Origin: JAGTVG01 sp964543195
GTDB taxonomy: Bacteria > Bacteroidota > Bacteroidia > Cytophagales > Cyclobacteriaceae
Assembly: GCA_964543195.1 (NCBI GenBank)
Contig: CAZIXF010000023.1
Span: 12,761-76,760 of the forward strand
DNA length: 64,000 nucleotides
Direction of reading: 5' to 3'
Shown here: positions 54,404-63,698 of the stretch, piece by piece
Layout: every line of letters starts with the position of its first letter
Numbering within the stretch: position 1 is the first letter of the stretch
The notes under the pieces: model-generated
Told to the model about the DNA's origin: nothing
Databases searched by the model: none
Seen by the model: the letters and a program-made list of their open reading frames with translations, nothing else
Program-made: the position numbers and the translations under genes

Positions 54404-56068
54404 ATGTTACGAAGTCTTCTTATAAAAAATTATGCGTTGATCAGGCAACTGGAGATCATGCCTTCTCCGGGCATGAATATCATTACCGGAGAAACGGGTG
54501 CCGGTAAATCCATTATGATCGGTGCTGTGGGTCTCTTGCTTGGTAACCGGGCCGATACCAAAGTATTGTATGACCCGGGAAAAAAATGTATTATAGAAGG
54601 CAGTTTTCAGATTTCAGCATATAATCTTAAAGAACTGTTTCTGGAAAATGACCTGGATTACAGCGAAGAGACCATAATCCGGCGCGAAATCTCACCGGCA
54701 GGAAAGTCCAGGGCCTTTATCAATGATACTCCGGTAACACTGGATATTTTAAAGGAACTGGGCACCCATTTAATGGATATCCATTCTCAGAATGACACAT
54801 ATAAACTTGCCTCCTTAAATTACCAGCTTTCACTCGTCGATGTATTTTCACGCAACCAGGATCTGTTAAAACATTACCAGGATGCTTTTGCGAGATACAG
54901 GATAGCCGGAAGGCAACTCGCGGAGCTGGAAGAGGAAGCAGAACGGATACGTAAAGATGCCGATTATAATCACTTCCTCTATGAAGAATTGCAAACCGCC
55001 GGGCTGGAAGCCAATGAACAGGAATCACTTGAAGAAGAATTAGCTACCCTGGAACATGCCGAAGAAATTAAAAATGGTATCCACAAATCCATAGAACTCC
55101 TGCAGAATATGGATTTCAGCATCCTTGAAAATCTATCGGCTATAAACAAGGAACTCGAATCCCTGGCTTCCTATTCCACTCAGCTGGATTCCTATAAAAA
55201 AAGAGTTGAAAGTGCTTACCTGGATCTAAAGGATTTAAGTACTGAACTGACAAGTGAATCGGACCGGATCGAATATGATCCCGTGCGACTTGAAGAGGTA
55301 CAGAACCGGTTAAACCTCATTTATAAATTATTACAGAAACATGGTGCAGGATCCGTAACAGAATTACTGGAACTTCAGCATCAGCTGGAAGAAAAAGTAA
55401 ACAAGAACCTGAACCTCGATAATGAGATAAATAAAGTTCGAAGCCAGGCAGAAGCGATCCGCGGGGAAGTAATGGCCAGAGGAAAAGAGCTGAGCAAAGC
55501 AAGAAAGAACAATTTCGGTAAGATTACCGGCAAAATTCAGGAAATGCTCAAATCATTAGGCATTCCGGAAGCCAGGCTGGATATTGAACACCAGGAAACA
55601 GAACCCGGAAAATATGGACTGGATGATATCACCTTAAAATTTTCTGCCAACAAGGGTGTAGAAACCAAAAATCTTAAAATGGTTGCTTCGGGCGGGGAGT
55701 TTTCCCGGTTGATGTTCTGTGTCAAATACCTCATTGCTTCTAAAACAGCCATGCCAACCCTCATCCTCGACGAGATAGATGCGGGTGTTTCAGGGGAAAT
55801 CGCTTTGAAGATGGCATCCTTGATGAAGAACATGGCTCTCGAGCACCAGGTAGTGGCCATAACGCACCTTCCGCAGATCGCTTCTTCCGGTGATGCACAT
55901 TATTTCGTGTATAAAGACAACCAGGCATCAAAATCGGTAAGCCTGATAAAAAAACTGGATGAAGAAGAAAGGATAGTTGAAATAGCAAAAATGATCGGCG
56001 GTGATTCGCCATCGGAGGCAGCTTATCTCAATGCAAGGGAATTATTGACAAAAACGTATATTAACTAG
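54404..56068 (+). CDS. recN: DNA repair ATPase RecN
   Basis: A 554-residue SMC-like protein with N-terminal Walker A (ITGETGAGKSIMIGA), long coiled coil (about 155-385), ABC signature region GGEFSRLMFCVKYL and Walker B LILDEIDAGVSGE. It acts in recombinational double-strand-break repair and is normal in length. It is preceded by about 250 bases that hold a TACCTTTG element. Confidence 0.96.
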   Translation: MLRSLLIKNYALIRQLEIMPSPGMNIITGETGAGKSIMIGAVGLLLGNRADTKVLYDPGKKCIIEGSFQISAYNLKELFLENDLDYSEETIIRREISPAGKSRAFINDTPVTLDILKELGTHLMDIHSQNDTYKLASLNYQLSLVDVFSRNQDLLKHYQDAFARYRIAGRQLAELEEEAERIRKDADYNHFLYEELQTAGLEANEQESLEEELATLEHAEEIKNGIHKSIELLQNMDFSILENLSAINKELESLASYSTQLDSYKKRVESAYLDLKDLSTELTSESDRIEYDPVRLEEVQNRLNLIYKLLQKHGAGSVTELLELQHQLEEKVNKNLNLDNEINKVRSQAEAIRGEVMARGKELSKARKNNFGKITGKIQEMLKSLGIPEARLDIEHQETEPGKYGLDDITLKFSANKGVETKNLKMVASGGEFSRLMFCVKYLIASKTAMPTLILDEIDAGVSGEIALKMASLMKNMALEHQVVAITHLPQIASSGDAHYFVYKDNQASKSVSLIKKLDEEERIVEIAKMIGGDSPSEAAYLNARELLTKTYIN

Positions 56069-56167
56069 TCAAATCATACTTTTTTGATCCATTATTTGGT
56101 AATTTCAAGGTTTTAAAGTAGAATGACAAATAAATCGTTTTGTTAAAATTTAAATGTATAAAAAATC

Positions 56168-56668
56168 ATGGCTAAAGTTGGAATTTTTTATGGTTCAACC
56201 GAAGGAGATACTGAAAATGTTTCTTATAAATTAAAAGATCTTCTTGGTGATGCGGATGTATTCAATGTGGATTCTTCTTCCGCGGAAGATGTTCAAAAAT
56301 ACGACAACCTGATCTTTGCCGCTTCCACCTGGGATATCGGTGAGCTTCAGGAAGATTGGGAAACCTTCATCGACTTGCTTGACGATGTGGATTTCAACGG
56401 CAAAACAGTAGCCTTCGTCGGAACAGGCGATGCGGATGGTTATCCCGATACGTTCATCGATGCCATTGGAATTATATATGAACGAATTAAAGACAGTGGC
56501 GCCAAATTTATTGGACAGGTCCCCACGGACGAATACGTTTTCGATGACTCGGCAGCATTAGTAGATGGAAAATTCATTGGTCTGCCGATAGACGAAGATA
56601 ATGAGCCTGATAAAACGGATGAAAGACTGGCTAAGTGGGTTGAACAAATTAAATCTGATCTTCAGTAG
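56168..56668 (+). CDS. fldA: Flavodoxin (long-chain type)
   Basis: A 166-residue FMN-binding flavodoxin. It shows the phosphate loop GSTEGDTENVSYKLK, the first FMN loop TWDIGELQEDWETF and the second FMN loop GTGDADGYPDTFIDA, which contains the long-chain insertion pattern. It is a small electron carrier that could couple to the neighbouring Rnf complex or to pyruvate metabolism. A strong terminator follows, so it is separate from the Rnf operon. Confidence 0.93.
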   Translation: MAKVGIFYGSTEGDTENVSYKLKDLLGDADVFNVDSSSAEDVQKYDNLIFAASTWDIGELQEDWETFIDLLDDVDFNGKTVAFVGTGDADGYPDTFIDAIGIIYERIKDSGAKFIGQVPTDEYVFDDSAALVDGKFIGLPIDEDNEPDKTDERLAKWVEQIKSDLQ

Positions 56669-56699
56669 ATAAAAAAACCATATAACTTTTATGAAAAAG

Positions 56700-56730
56700 A
56701 GGCGTATCCTTATTAGGATGTGCCTTTTTT
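56700..56730 (+). terminator. Rho-independent terminator after fldA
   Basis: AGGCGTATCCT at 56700-56710 pairs with AGGATGTGCCT at 56715-56725, an 11-pair stem counting G-U wobbles, with a 4-base loop and a run of T to 56730. Confidence 0.85.
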
Positions 56731-56822
56731 ATTATAAAAAACACGGAAAATGATATTTTAAAACCTAATAAATATCATGTTTTTTATATGGAGGCTTCTC
56801 TATTTTAGTGCTGTTTTTAAAA

Positions 56823-57260
56823 ATGGAACAAACCGGATATATAGAACATAAAGGAATAGTAAAAAGAGTGGTTGACGATCGAATATTGATCGATCTTATC
56901 AATATTTCGTCATGTTCCAGCTGCCATGTAAAAGGTGTTTGCAATGTTTCCGATACCGATAACAAAACGGTGGAGGTGCTTAGAGAATCCGGTGAACCGG
57001 TGAAAAAAGGTGATGAAGTAACCATAAATTATGAAAAATCATTGGGCCCGAAGGCCCTTTTTCTTGGTTATATGCTGCCCTTTCTGGTTGTGATGGCAAC
57101 ACTCCTCATCACCATGGAGATAACAGGCAATGAGGCTGTAGCCGGGCTGATCTCCCTCTTTGTGCTTGTTCCGTATTATCTTGGTTTATTCCTGTTTAAA
57201 GACCGATTAAAAACCAAATTTGCATTTAAAATTAAAACCATTAAGAACCAAAAAGCATGA
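56823..57260 (+). CDS. rseC: RseC/MucC-family SoxR-reducing system protein
   Basis: A 145-residue membrane protein with two transmembrane helices (about 80-125) and a conserved cysteine cluster CSSCHVKGVC at Cys31, Cys34 and Cys40. RseC commonly precedes the rnf operon in Bacteroidota and is thought to help Rnf or SoxR reduction. The CSSCH string is part of this cluster, not a heme site. Its stop overlaps the rnfB start (ATGA). Confidence 0.85.
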   Translation: MEQTGYIEHKGIVKRVVDDRILIDLINISSCSSCHVKGVCNVSDTDNKTVEVLRESGEPVKKGDEVTINYEKSLGPKALFLGYMLPFLVVMATLLITMEITGNEAVAGLISLFVLVPYYLGLFLFKDRLKTKFAFKIKTIKNQKA

Positions 57261-58237
57261 ATCCAACAATAATTGCAACGATAGTATCATTGAGTGCGCT
57301 TGGGGCTCTTGCAGCCATCGTGTTATATTTTATTGCCCAGAAATTCAAAGTGGAAACCGATCCAAAGATTGAAGATGTGGAAGAGGTGCTGCCTGCCACA
57401 AATTGCGGAGGGTGCGGTTATCCCGGTTGCCGGGCATTTGCGGAAGCCCTGGTGAAAGCGGATGATATTTCCGATATGCACTGCCCGGTCGGAGGCAACG
57501 AAGTGATGAAGCAGGTAGCCGAAATACTGGGCACCGAAGTAGAAGAAAAAGATCCTTATGTGGCGGTGGTAAAATGCTCCGGCTCGTTTGAACACAGGAA
57601 AAAGACCAATGTGTACGATGGGGCACCTAATTGTAAAATAGCATCCCAACTGTATGGCGGGGACACAGGCTGTGCCTATGGATGTGTCGGACTGGGCGAT
57701 TGTGTCGAATCCTGCGATTTTGAGGCCATGTATATGGATGAAAACACAGGATTGCCTGTCGTAATTGAGGATAAATGTGTGGCTTGTAACGCCTGCGTGG
57801 TAGCCTGCCCGAAAGATATCATGGAGCTCTGGCCCAAGGGGAGAAAAAGTCGGCGCATTTATGTGGCCTGCATGAACGAAGAAAAAGGCGGAGTGGCCAA
57901 AAAGCATTGTTCAGTAGCCTGTACGGGATGTGAGAAATGTGTCGATGTATGCCGTTATGATGCAGTTACCGTGAATGATTCGCTAGCTGTGATCGACCCG
58001 GAAAAATGCAAACTATGCAAAAAATGTGTCGAAGTCTGCAAAAGTAATGTTATAGCAGCCGTTAATTTTCCACCACCCAAAAACCGCCCGCCGGTTGACC
58101 GACCCGACAAAAAAATGGCCAGGACTAAAGATGATGAAAAGCAACTTGAAGGCAGCCTTGCCGACCAGTTGAAAGAACAACAATCGCAGAACAAAAGCGA
58201 GGACAAAGAAGATAAAGCTCAGGAAAAAAGTGGATAA
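57257..58237 (+). CDS. rnfB: Rnf complex iron-sulfur subunit RnfB
   Basis: A 326-residue subunit. An N-terminal membrane helix (about 5-25) is followed by the [4Fe-4S] domain CGGCGYPGCRAFAEAL and several ferredoxin-type motifs (CVACNACVVACPKD, CTGCEKCVDVC, CKLCKKCVEVC). RnfB receives electrons from ferredoxin and passes them into the complex. The C-terminal tail is Lys/Glu/Gln-rich. It begins with an ATGA overlap with rseC. Confidence 0.95.
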   Translation: MNPTIIATIVSLSALGALAAIVLYFIAQKFKVETDPKIEDVEEVLPATNCGGCGYPGCRAFAEALVKADDISDMHCPVGGNEVMKQVAEILGTEVEEKDPYVAVVKCSGSFEHRKKTNVYDGAPNCKIASQLYGGDTGCAYGCVGLGDCVESCDFEAMYMDENTGLPVVIEDKCVACNACVVACPKDIMELWPKGRKSRRIYVACMNEEKGGVAKKHCSVACTGCEKCVDVCRYDAVTVNDSLAVIDPEKCKLCKKCVEVCKSNVIAAVNFPPPKNRPPVDRPDKKMARTKDDEKQLEGSLADQLKEQQSQNKSEDKEDKAQEKSG

Positions 58238-58245
58238 AGCATAGC

Positions 58246-59604
58246 ATGTTGATGTTCATATTTAATAATTTAAAGACTTTTCCAAAGGGTGGCGTCCATC
58301 CTGAAGAACACAAGATGTCGGCTGATAAGCCAATTGAACGGTTACCTTTACCCAAAACCGTTAAAATCCCTATTTCCCAACATATTGGGGTTCCCGCAAA
58401 ACCTGTAGTTGACAGAGGAGAAGCGGTGAAAACCGGACAAATCATCGCCAAGACCGGAGGCTTTGTAAGTGCCAATATTCATTCTTCGGTTACCGGGAAG
58501 GTAGCCAAGATCAGCGAGGAAATGGATTCAAGCGGTTATCGTAAAACCTCCATCATGATACGTGCCGAGGATGAAGACGATTGGGCAGAAGGGATCGATG
58601 CTTCAGACGAACTTATAAAGGAAATAAAAGACAGCCGGGATGAGATCCTGCAGAAGGTACTCAGCGCCGGAATTGTAGGTATGGGCGGAGCTACTTTCCC
58701 TTCCCATATAAAACTGAATGTGCCTAAAGGAAAAAAAGCCGACGTGTTGATCATTAACGGGGTGGAATGTGAACCCTATCTCACCTCAGACCACAGGCTG
58801 ATGCTGGAAAAAACGGATGAGTTGATCGTGGGAATCCGGATCCTGATGAAAGCCGTCGATGTGGATAAAGCTATTGTCGGAATCGAAAATAACAAACCGG
58901 ATGCCATCAAACTCCTGCAGGATAAACTGAAAGAAGAACCGGGAATAGAAGTGACTCCCCTGCATGTCAAATATCCACAGGGAGGAGAAAAACAACTGAT
59001 AAAAGCGCTGCTTGACCGGGAAGTGCCTCCAGGCAAACTTCCTATCGATGTGGGTACGGTAGTTCATAATGTAGGCACAACGTATGCTGCGTATGAGGCT
59101 GTCCAGAAAAACAAACCCTTAATCGAAAGGATCGTCACGGTGACCGGCAAATCGGTTAAAAAGCCCGGTAATTTTTTAGCGAGGATCGGAACCCCGGTAA
59201 GTGAACTTATCGAGGCAGCAGGTGGTTTACCGGATGATACAGGCAAAATACTCAGTGGGGGCCCGATGATGGGAAAGGCCTTGAATGAACTGGACATTCC
59301 GGTTGCCAAGGGAACCTCGGGCATCCTGATCATACCTAAAAAGGAAGCCAAGAGAAAAGAAAGCAAAGTATGTATCCGTTGTTCAAAATGCGTTACCGTA
59401 TGCCCGATGGCCCTCGAACCTTTTTTACTCCAGAAGCTTGTAATGAGGGGCTCATTTGAAGAAGCAGAAGCGAACCGCATACTGGACTGTATCGAATGCG
59501 GATCCTGCTCCTATATCTGTCCCTCAAACCGGCAATTACTGGATTATATCCGGCTTGGCAAAACCAACGTGTCAAATATGATCCGTGAACGACAAAAAGT
59601 TTAA
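58246..59604 (+). CDS. rnfC: Rnf complex NADH-binding subunit RnfC
   Basis: A 452-residue soluble subunit. The N-terminal GGVHPEEHK region with a biotinyl-like/SLBB arrangement and an NADH/FMN-binding part (GMGGATFPSHIKLN, INGVECEPYLTSDHRLM) are followed by two [4Fe-4S] sites near the end (CIRCSKCVTVCP and CIECGSCSYICP). Oxidises or reduces NAD(H). It starts 8 bases after rnfB; a second ATG two codons downstream is an alternative start. Confidence 0.95.
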   Translation: MLMFIFNNLKTFPKGGVHPEEHKMSADKPIERLPLPKTVKIPISQHIGVPAKPVVDRGEAVKTGQIIAKTGGFVSANIHSSVTGKVAKISEEMDSSGYRKTSIMIRAEDEDDWAEGIDASDELIKEIKDSRDEILQKVLSAGIVGMGGATFPSHIKLNVPKGKKADVLIINGVECEPYLTSDHRLMLEKTDELIVGIRILMKAVDVDKAIVGIENNKPDAIKLLQDKLKEEPGIEVTPLHVKYPQGGEKQLIKALLDREVPPGKLPIDVGTVVHNVGTTYAAYEAVQKNKPLIERIVTVTGKSVKKPGNFLARIGTPVSELIEAAGGLPDDTGKILSGGPMMGKALNELDIPVAKGTSGILIIPKKEAKRKESKVCIRCSKCVTVCPMALEPFLLQKLVMRGSFEEAEANRILDCIECGSCSYICPSNRQLLDYIRLGKTNVSNMIRERQKV

Positions 59605-59607
59605 TCC

Positions 59608-60612
59608 ATGGAGTCGAAATTATTAACTGTATCCCCTTCGCCTCACATACACCAGGAACAAAGTATCCGGCGGATCATGTTCGACGTGGTTATAGCACTG
59701 ATACCGGCCCTGATTTTTTCTGTTTATGTATTCGGCCTCGGTGCACTGGTGGTTACACTGAATGCCATAGTCTCGGCGATGTTTTTTGAATATGTGATCT
59801 CTAAATATCTGCTTAAGCGCGAACCAGACATTCTCGATGGTTCGGCTATACTTACCGGATTATTATTGGCTTTTAACGTACCCAGCAATCTGCCCTGGTG
59901 GATTGTGTTGATCGGTAGTTTTGTGGCGATTGGTATCGGAAAGATGTCATTCGGAGGCTTGGGCAACAATCCTTTCAATCCGGCCCTGGTGGGAAGAGTA
60001 TTTCTTCTGGTATCCTTTCCGGTACATATGACCACCTGGCCGGTACCTTTTGAAGGAAGAATGTCATTAACCGACACAGTAACCGGGGCAACCCCTCTTT
60101 CCATCATTAAAGAAGGACTGCAAGGAGGAGAGAGTTTGACCTCCCTGATGAAAGAGGTGCCTTCTTACCTGGAATTCCTGATTGGAACTCAATCCGGAAG
60201 CCTTGGCGAGATCTCGGCCTTCTTCCTGATCATCGGATTTTTATATATGATTTACAGAAAGGTGATTACCTGGCATATCCCGGTAACGGTAATAGGCACG
60301 ATTTTTATTTTTTCAGGTATCCTGTGGCTGATCAATCCCGACCGGGTTATCGATCCGCTGTTTCAGATCCTGTCAGGAGGTGCAATGCTTGGCGCCATAT
60401 ACATGGCCACCGATTATGTGACATCTCCTATGACCTATAAGGGGATGATCATCTTTGCCGTGGGCATAGGGGTGATCACTGTGCTGATCCGGGTATTTGG
60501 AGCTTATCCGGAAGGCATTTCCTTTGCCATATTGATCATGAATGCCTTTGTACCCCTGATCAATAAATACATTAAACCAAAACGCTTCGGAAACACTGCT
60601 CACAATGGCTAA
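59608..60612 (+). CDS. rnfD: Rnf complex membrane subunit RnfD
   Basis: A 334-residue membrane subunit with about 9-10 helices. The FMN attachment motif DTVTGAT (Thr as flavin anchor) lies at about residues 153-159. Typical motifs: DGSAILTGLLLAFN, GGLGNNPFNPALVGRVFLLV and YMATDYVTSPMT. Covalent FMN is put on by ApbE, encoded elsewhere. It starts 3 bases after rnfC. Confidence 0.95.
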   Translation: MESKLLTVSPSPHIHQEQSIRRIMFDVVIALIPALIFSVYVFGLGALVVTLNAIVSAMFFEYVISKYLLKREPDILDGSAILTGLLLAFNVPSNLPWWIVLIGSFVAIGIGKMSFGGLGNNPFNPALVGRVFLLVSFPVHMTTWPVPFEGRMSLTDTVTGATPLSIIKEGLQGGESLTSLMKEVPSYLEFLIGTQSGSLGEISAFFLIIGFLYMIYRKVITWHIPVTVIGTIFIFSGILWLINPDRVIDPLFQILSGGAMLGAIYMATDYVTSPMTYKGMIIFAVGIGVITVLIRVFGAYPEGISFAILIMNAFVPLINKYIKPKRFGNTAHNG

Positions 60613-61183
60613 GAAAGAATCTACATTTACCAATATGGTGGTTACCCTTTTCCTGGTAACACTGATCGCCTCCAGTGCTCTTGCCGTGGTTTATGAAATG
60701 ACCAGGGAGCCTATTGCTGAGGCCAGGCTTGCCAAAAAGCTTGCAGCCATTGATATGGTAGTTCCGGAATACCAGAATAACCCGGTGGAAGAAATGTACT
60801 ACATCCCGGCAGCAAATGCAGAAGACAGCCTGGAAGCCTATCCTGCGAAGATGAACGGCGAACTGGTCGGCACTGCGGTTCGATCCTACTCACGAAACGG
60901 TTATAATGGTCTTATTTGGATAATGGTCGGTATCACGCCTGGCGGTACCATCAATGACGTGGCGGTGGTAGAACATAAAGAAACTCCGGGCCTCGGGACC
61001 AAAATGGCCGAACCCGGTTTTAAAAATCAATTTGAAAATATCGATCCGCAAAATGTTGAACTTTCGGTCAGTAAAGACGGAGGCGACATTGATGCGATAA
61101 CGGCTGCGACCATCAGTTCAAGGGCATTTTGTGAGGCCGTTCAACTAGCAGTCGAATCATATGAGAAAGGAGGCAGCAAATGA
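60605..61183 (+). CDS. rnfG: Rnf complex flavin subunit RnfG
   Basis: A 192-residue subunit with an N-terminal membrane anchor and a periplasmic FMN-binding domain. The covalent flavin motif reads DAITAAT, ending in ATISSRAF; the usual form is DxxTGAT, so one Gly is Ala. Other motifs: HKETPGLGTKMAEP. It overlaps rnfD by 8 bases and rnfE by ATGA. Confidence 0.93.
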   Translation: MAKKESTFTNMVVTLFLVTLIASSALAVVYEMTREPIAEARLAKKLAAIDMVVPEYQNNPVEEMYYIPAANAEDSLEAYPAKMNGELVGTAVRSYSRNGYNGLIWIMVGITPGGTINDVAVVEHKETPGLGTKMAEPGFKNQFENIDPQNVELSVSKDGGDIDAITAATISSRAFCEAVQLAVESYEKGGSK

Positions 61184-61767
61184 ACCAATGGAACAACTTC
61201 AATAAAGGTTTTATAAAGGATAACCCGGTTTTTGTTCAGTTATTGGGAATGTGCCCGGCACTGGGGGTGACCTCTACCGCCATTAATGGTGTGGGCATGG
61301 GGCTGGCTACACTATTCGTACTTATGATGTCGAACATTGTGGTTGCCCTGGTTAAGGATTTCATTCCGGATAAAGTAAGGATACCTTCCTTTATCGTGAT
61401 CATAGCTACATTTGTCACCGTGGTGGATCTGGTGATGGCCGGTTACCTGCCCGATCTGCATGAGCAGTTGGGTTTATTTATACCCCTGATCGTGGTGAAC
61501 TGTCTTGTTCTTGGCCGGGCGGAGGCATTTGCTTCAAAAAAACCCCTGTTATCATCACTGGTTGATGGCATGGGCATGGGCCTTGGTTTTACATTTGCCC
61601 TGACCCTTCTCGGCGGCGCACGCGAGATCTTGGGTAGTTTCTCGATTTTCGGTTATAAATTCCTGGAAGGAGACGGTGTACTTTTATTCATCCTTCCTCC
61701 GGGTGCGTTTATTGCCCTTGGTTATCTTATCATTATCATGAACAGGATCAAAAAAGCTCAAAACTAA
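61180..61767 (+). CDS. rnfE: Rnf complex membrane subunit RnfE
   Basis: A 195-residue integral membrane subunit with six helices (NPVFVQLLGMCPALGVTSTA, IPLIVVNCLVLGRAEAFA). Together with RnfA it forms the symmetrical core with the intramembrane iron centre; the conserved Cys in GMCPALG and VVNCLVLG are present. It starts with an ATGA overlap with rnfG. Confidence 0.94.
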   Translation: MNQWNNFNKGFIKDNPVFVQLLGMCPALGVTSTAINGVGMGLATLFVLMMSNIVVALVKDFIPDKVRIPSFIVIIATFVTVVDLVMAGYLPDLHEQLGLFIPLIVVNCLVLGRAEAFASKKPLLSSLVDGMGMGLGFTFALTLLGGAREILGSFSIFGYKFLEGDGVLLFILPPGAFIALGYLIIIMNRIKKAQN

Positions 61768-61773
61768 GAGAAA

Positions 61774-62346
61774 ATGGATTATATCATAATCATTGTTTCC
61801 GCCATTTTTGTAAACAATATACTGCTTGCCCAGTTTCTCGGAGTATGTCCTTTCCTGGGAGTATCGAACCGGCTGAGCACTTCGTTCGGAATGACCGGTG
61901 CCGTAGTGTTCGTCATGACCCTGGCTGGGATCGTTACGTATCTCATCAATCATTTTATACTTCAACCCTATGATATAGTCTTTCTTCAGACGATCAGTTA
62001 CATTCTCGTTATAGCTTCCCTTGTACAAATGGTGGAGATTATCCTGAAAAAGGTAAGCCCTGCACTGTTTCAGGCACTGGGTGTATACCTTCCGCTTATT
62101 ACTACTAACTGTGCCATACTCGGGGTTGCCATTCTGATCATACAGAAAGAATATAACCTGATAGAAGGAGTGGTTTTCGCTATCTCTAATGCCATCGGTT
62201 TTGGACTGGCCCTGATATTATTTGCAGGGATTAGGGAACATATGGATCTGGCGGATATGCCGGACGGTGTCCGCGGAGTGCCTGCCGCTTTGATCGTGGC
62301 CGGATTATTATCCCTTGCCTTTATGGGATTCGCAGGAATTGTGTAA
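61774..62346 (+). CDS. rnfA: Rnf complex membrane subunit RnfA
   Basis: A 190-residue integral membrane subunit, homologous to RnfE in inverted topology. Motifs: NNILLAQFLGVCPFLGVSNR and LPLITTNCAILGVAILI, each with the conserved Cys. It completes the order B-C-D-G-E-A. The complex couples reduced ferredoxin:NAD+ electron flow to Na+ or H+ transport in the inner membrane. Confidence 0.95.
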   Translation: MDYIIIIVSAIFVNNILLAQFLGVCPFLGVSNRLSTSFGMTGAVVFVMTLAGIVTYLINHFILQPYDIVFLQTISYILVIASLVQMVEIILKKVSPALFQALGVYLPLITTNCAILGVAILIIQKEYNLIEGVVFAISNAIGFGLALILFAGIREHMDLADMPDGVRGVPAALIVAGLLSLAFMGFAGIV

Positions 62347-62374
62347 ATTACATAGGAATTCAAACACACTCAAA

Positions 62375-63358
62375 ATGATCAATCTTTCCATAAATTATAT
62401 GGGGTTGAATATTAAAAACCCTATAATCGTTTCCAGCAGCAGTCTCAGTCAGAGTGCCGAAGGTGTAAAAAGACTGGCCGATGCCGGTGCTGGCGCCGTG
62501 GTGCTTAAATCACTTTTTGAAGAGCAGATACTCGTAGACGCACAGAAGCTGGAAATGGAAGCTCATGCCGTAGACCACCCCGAAGAGATTGATTATCTGC
62601 GCCAGATAGGCATGACCCAGAAATCCGATGAATACCTGAAGATAATAGAAAAAGCAAAAGAGACCGTGGATATTCCGGTGATTGCCAGTATAAATTGTAT
62701 TTCAGACAGTGCCTGGACCGATTATGCCAAATATATCGAAGCAGTTGGCGCTGATGGCCTGGAACTGAACATTGCCCTGATGCCAAAAAAATTCGAGGAA
62801 GACCCGGAAAAGATAGAAAAGAAGATCTTCCGGATCGTCGATATAGTGAAACATAACATCAATATACCGATAGCCGTAAAACTAGGCCCCTATTTTACTT
62901 CAATTCCAAAAGTGGCAGCCGGGGTGAGGGAAAGTGGTGCAAGTGCCCTGGTGCTTTTCAATCGTTTTTATCAGCCGGATATCGATATTGATACATTTGA
63001 ATTCCAATCCAAAAACAGGTATTCTACACCCAGTGAGATGTCTGCCACACTCAGATGGATGGCTATCCTGTATAAAAAAATTAAATGCTCCCTGGTAGCC
63101 AACACCGGCATACACGATGGCGAGGGAATGGTTAAACAGCTGCTTGCCGGAGCTTCGGCAGTGCAGATCTGCTCTACCCTGTATATTAATGGACTGGGGC
63201 AGATTGAAAACATGCTTTACTTTCTGGAAGAGTGGATGAAAAGAAATGAATACAAGACACTGGATGAATTCAGGGGTTTAATCAGCCAGAAAAATGCCAT
63301 GCAACCCGAGTATTACGAAAGGCAACAATATATCAGGGCGCTCGTAGGAGTAGAATAA
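62375..63358 (+). CDS. Dihydroorotate dehydrogenase-like FMN protein
   Basis: A 327-residue TIM-barrel protein of the dihydroorotate dehydrogenase-like family. It shows the start NYMGLNIKNPIIVSSSSLSQ, AGAGAVVLKSLFEEQ, the GADGLELNIALMPK region, KLGPYFTSI and the FMN-phosphate region NTGIHDGEGMVKQLLAGASA. The usual catalytic Ser/Cys context is not typical PyrD, so pyrimidine synthesis is not assured. It starts 28 bases after rnfA; the frame is open to 62315, but ATG 62375 is the clear start. Possibly an accessory oxidoreductase of the Rnf cluster. Confidence 0.82.
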   Translation: MINLSINYMGLNIKNPIIVSSSSLSQSAEGVKRLADAGAGAVVLKSLFEEQILVDAQKLEMEAHAVDHPEEIDYLRQIGMTQKSDEYLKIIEKAKETVDIPVIASINCISDSAWTDYAKYIEAVGADGLELNIALMPKKFEEDPEKIEKKIFRIVDIVKHNINIPIAVKLGPYFTSIPKVAAGVRESGASALVLFNRFYQPDIDIDTFEFQSKNRYSTPSEMSATLRWMAILYKKIKCSLVANTGIHDGEGMVKQLLAGASAVQICSTLYINGLGQIENMLYFLEEWMKRNEYKTLDEFRGLISQKNAMQPEYYERQQYIRALVGVE

Positions 63359-63371
63359 GCATTTTGTAAAT

Positions 63372-63698
63372 ATGATAGAATACCTGAAAAATCTGTTTGG
63401 GATCGGTAAGCGAAAAGAACTCCTGATCGATGCACTGAAGCGAAAAGCCTATATTATTGATGTACGAACACCCCAGGAGTACAGGATGGGACATATCCAA
63501 CAGGCTGTAAACATCCCGCTCGACCAGATCAGAAATAATGCGGAAAAGATCAAAAAGATGGACAAACCCGTGATCACATGCTGCCAGACCGGAAGCCGCA
63601 GCGGCCGCGCCGGGAGAATACTGAGAAAGAGAGGTGTGCCTGAAGTGATCAACGGAAGGGGATGGGTTTCGCTGAAAGAACTTATCAAAGAAGTATGA
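63372..63698 (+). CDS. Rhodanese-like domain protein
   Basis: A 108-residue single-domain rhodanese with the catalytic Cys in ITCCQTGSRSGRAG and the YIIDVRTPQEYRMGHI start motif. It would carry persulfide sulfur or act in redox. It starts 13 bases after the dihydroorotate-dehydrogenase-like gene. No signal peptide, so cytoplasmic. Confidence 0.88.
   Translation: MIEYLKNLFGIGKRKELLIDALKRKAYIIDVRTPQEYRMGHIQQAVNIPLDQIRNNAEKIKKMDKPVITCCQTGSRSGRAGRILRKRGVPEVINGRGWVSLKELIKEV

Noticed and set aside
56910..56945. CSSCH in the RseC protein considered as a heme c site
   Set aside because: It belongs to the conserved Cys cluster of RseC; the protein is not exported at this end in the way a cytochrome c would be.
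57323..57907. 194-codon minus-strand ORF over rnfB
   Set aside because: Antisense of rnfB; many His/Phe from complementary Cys/Lys codons.
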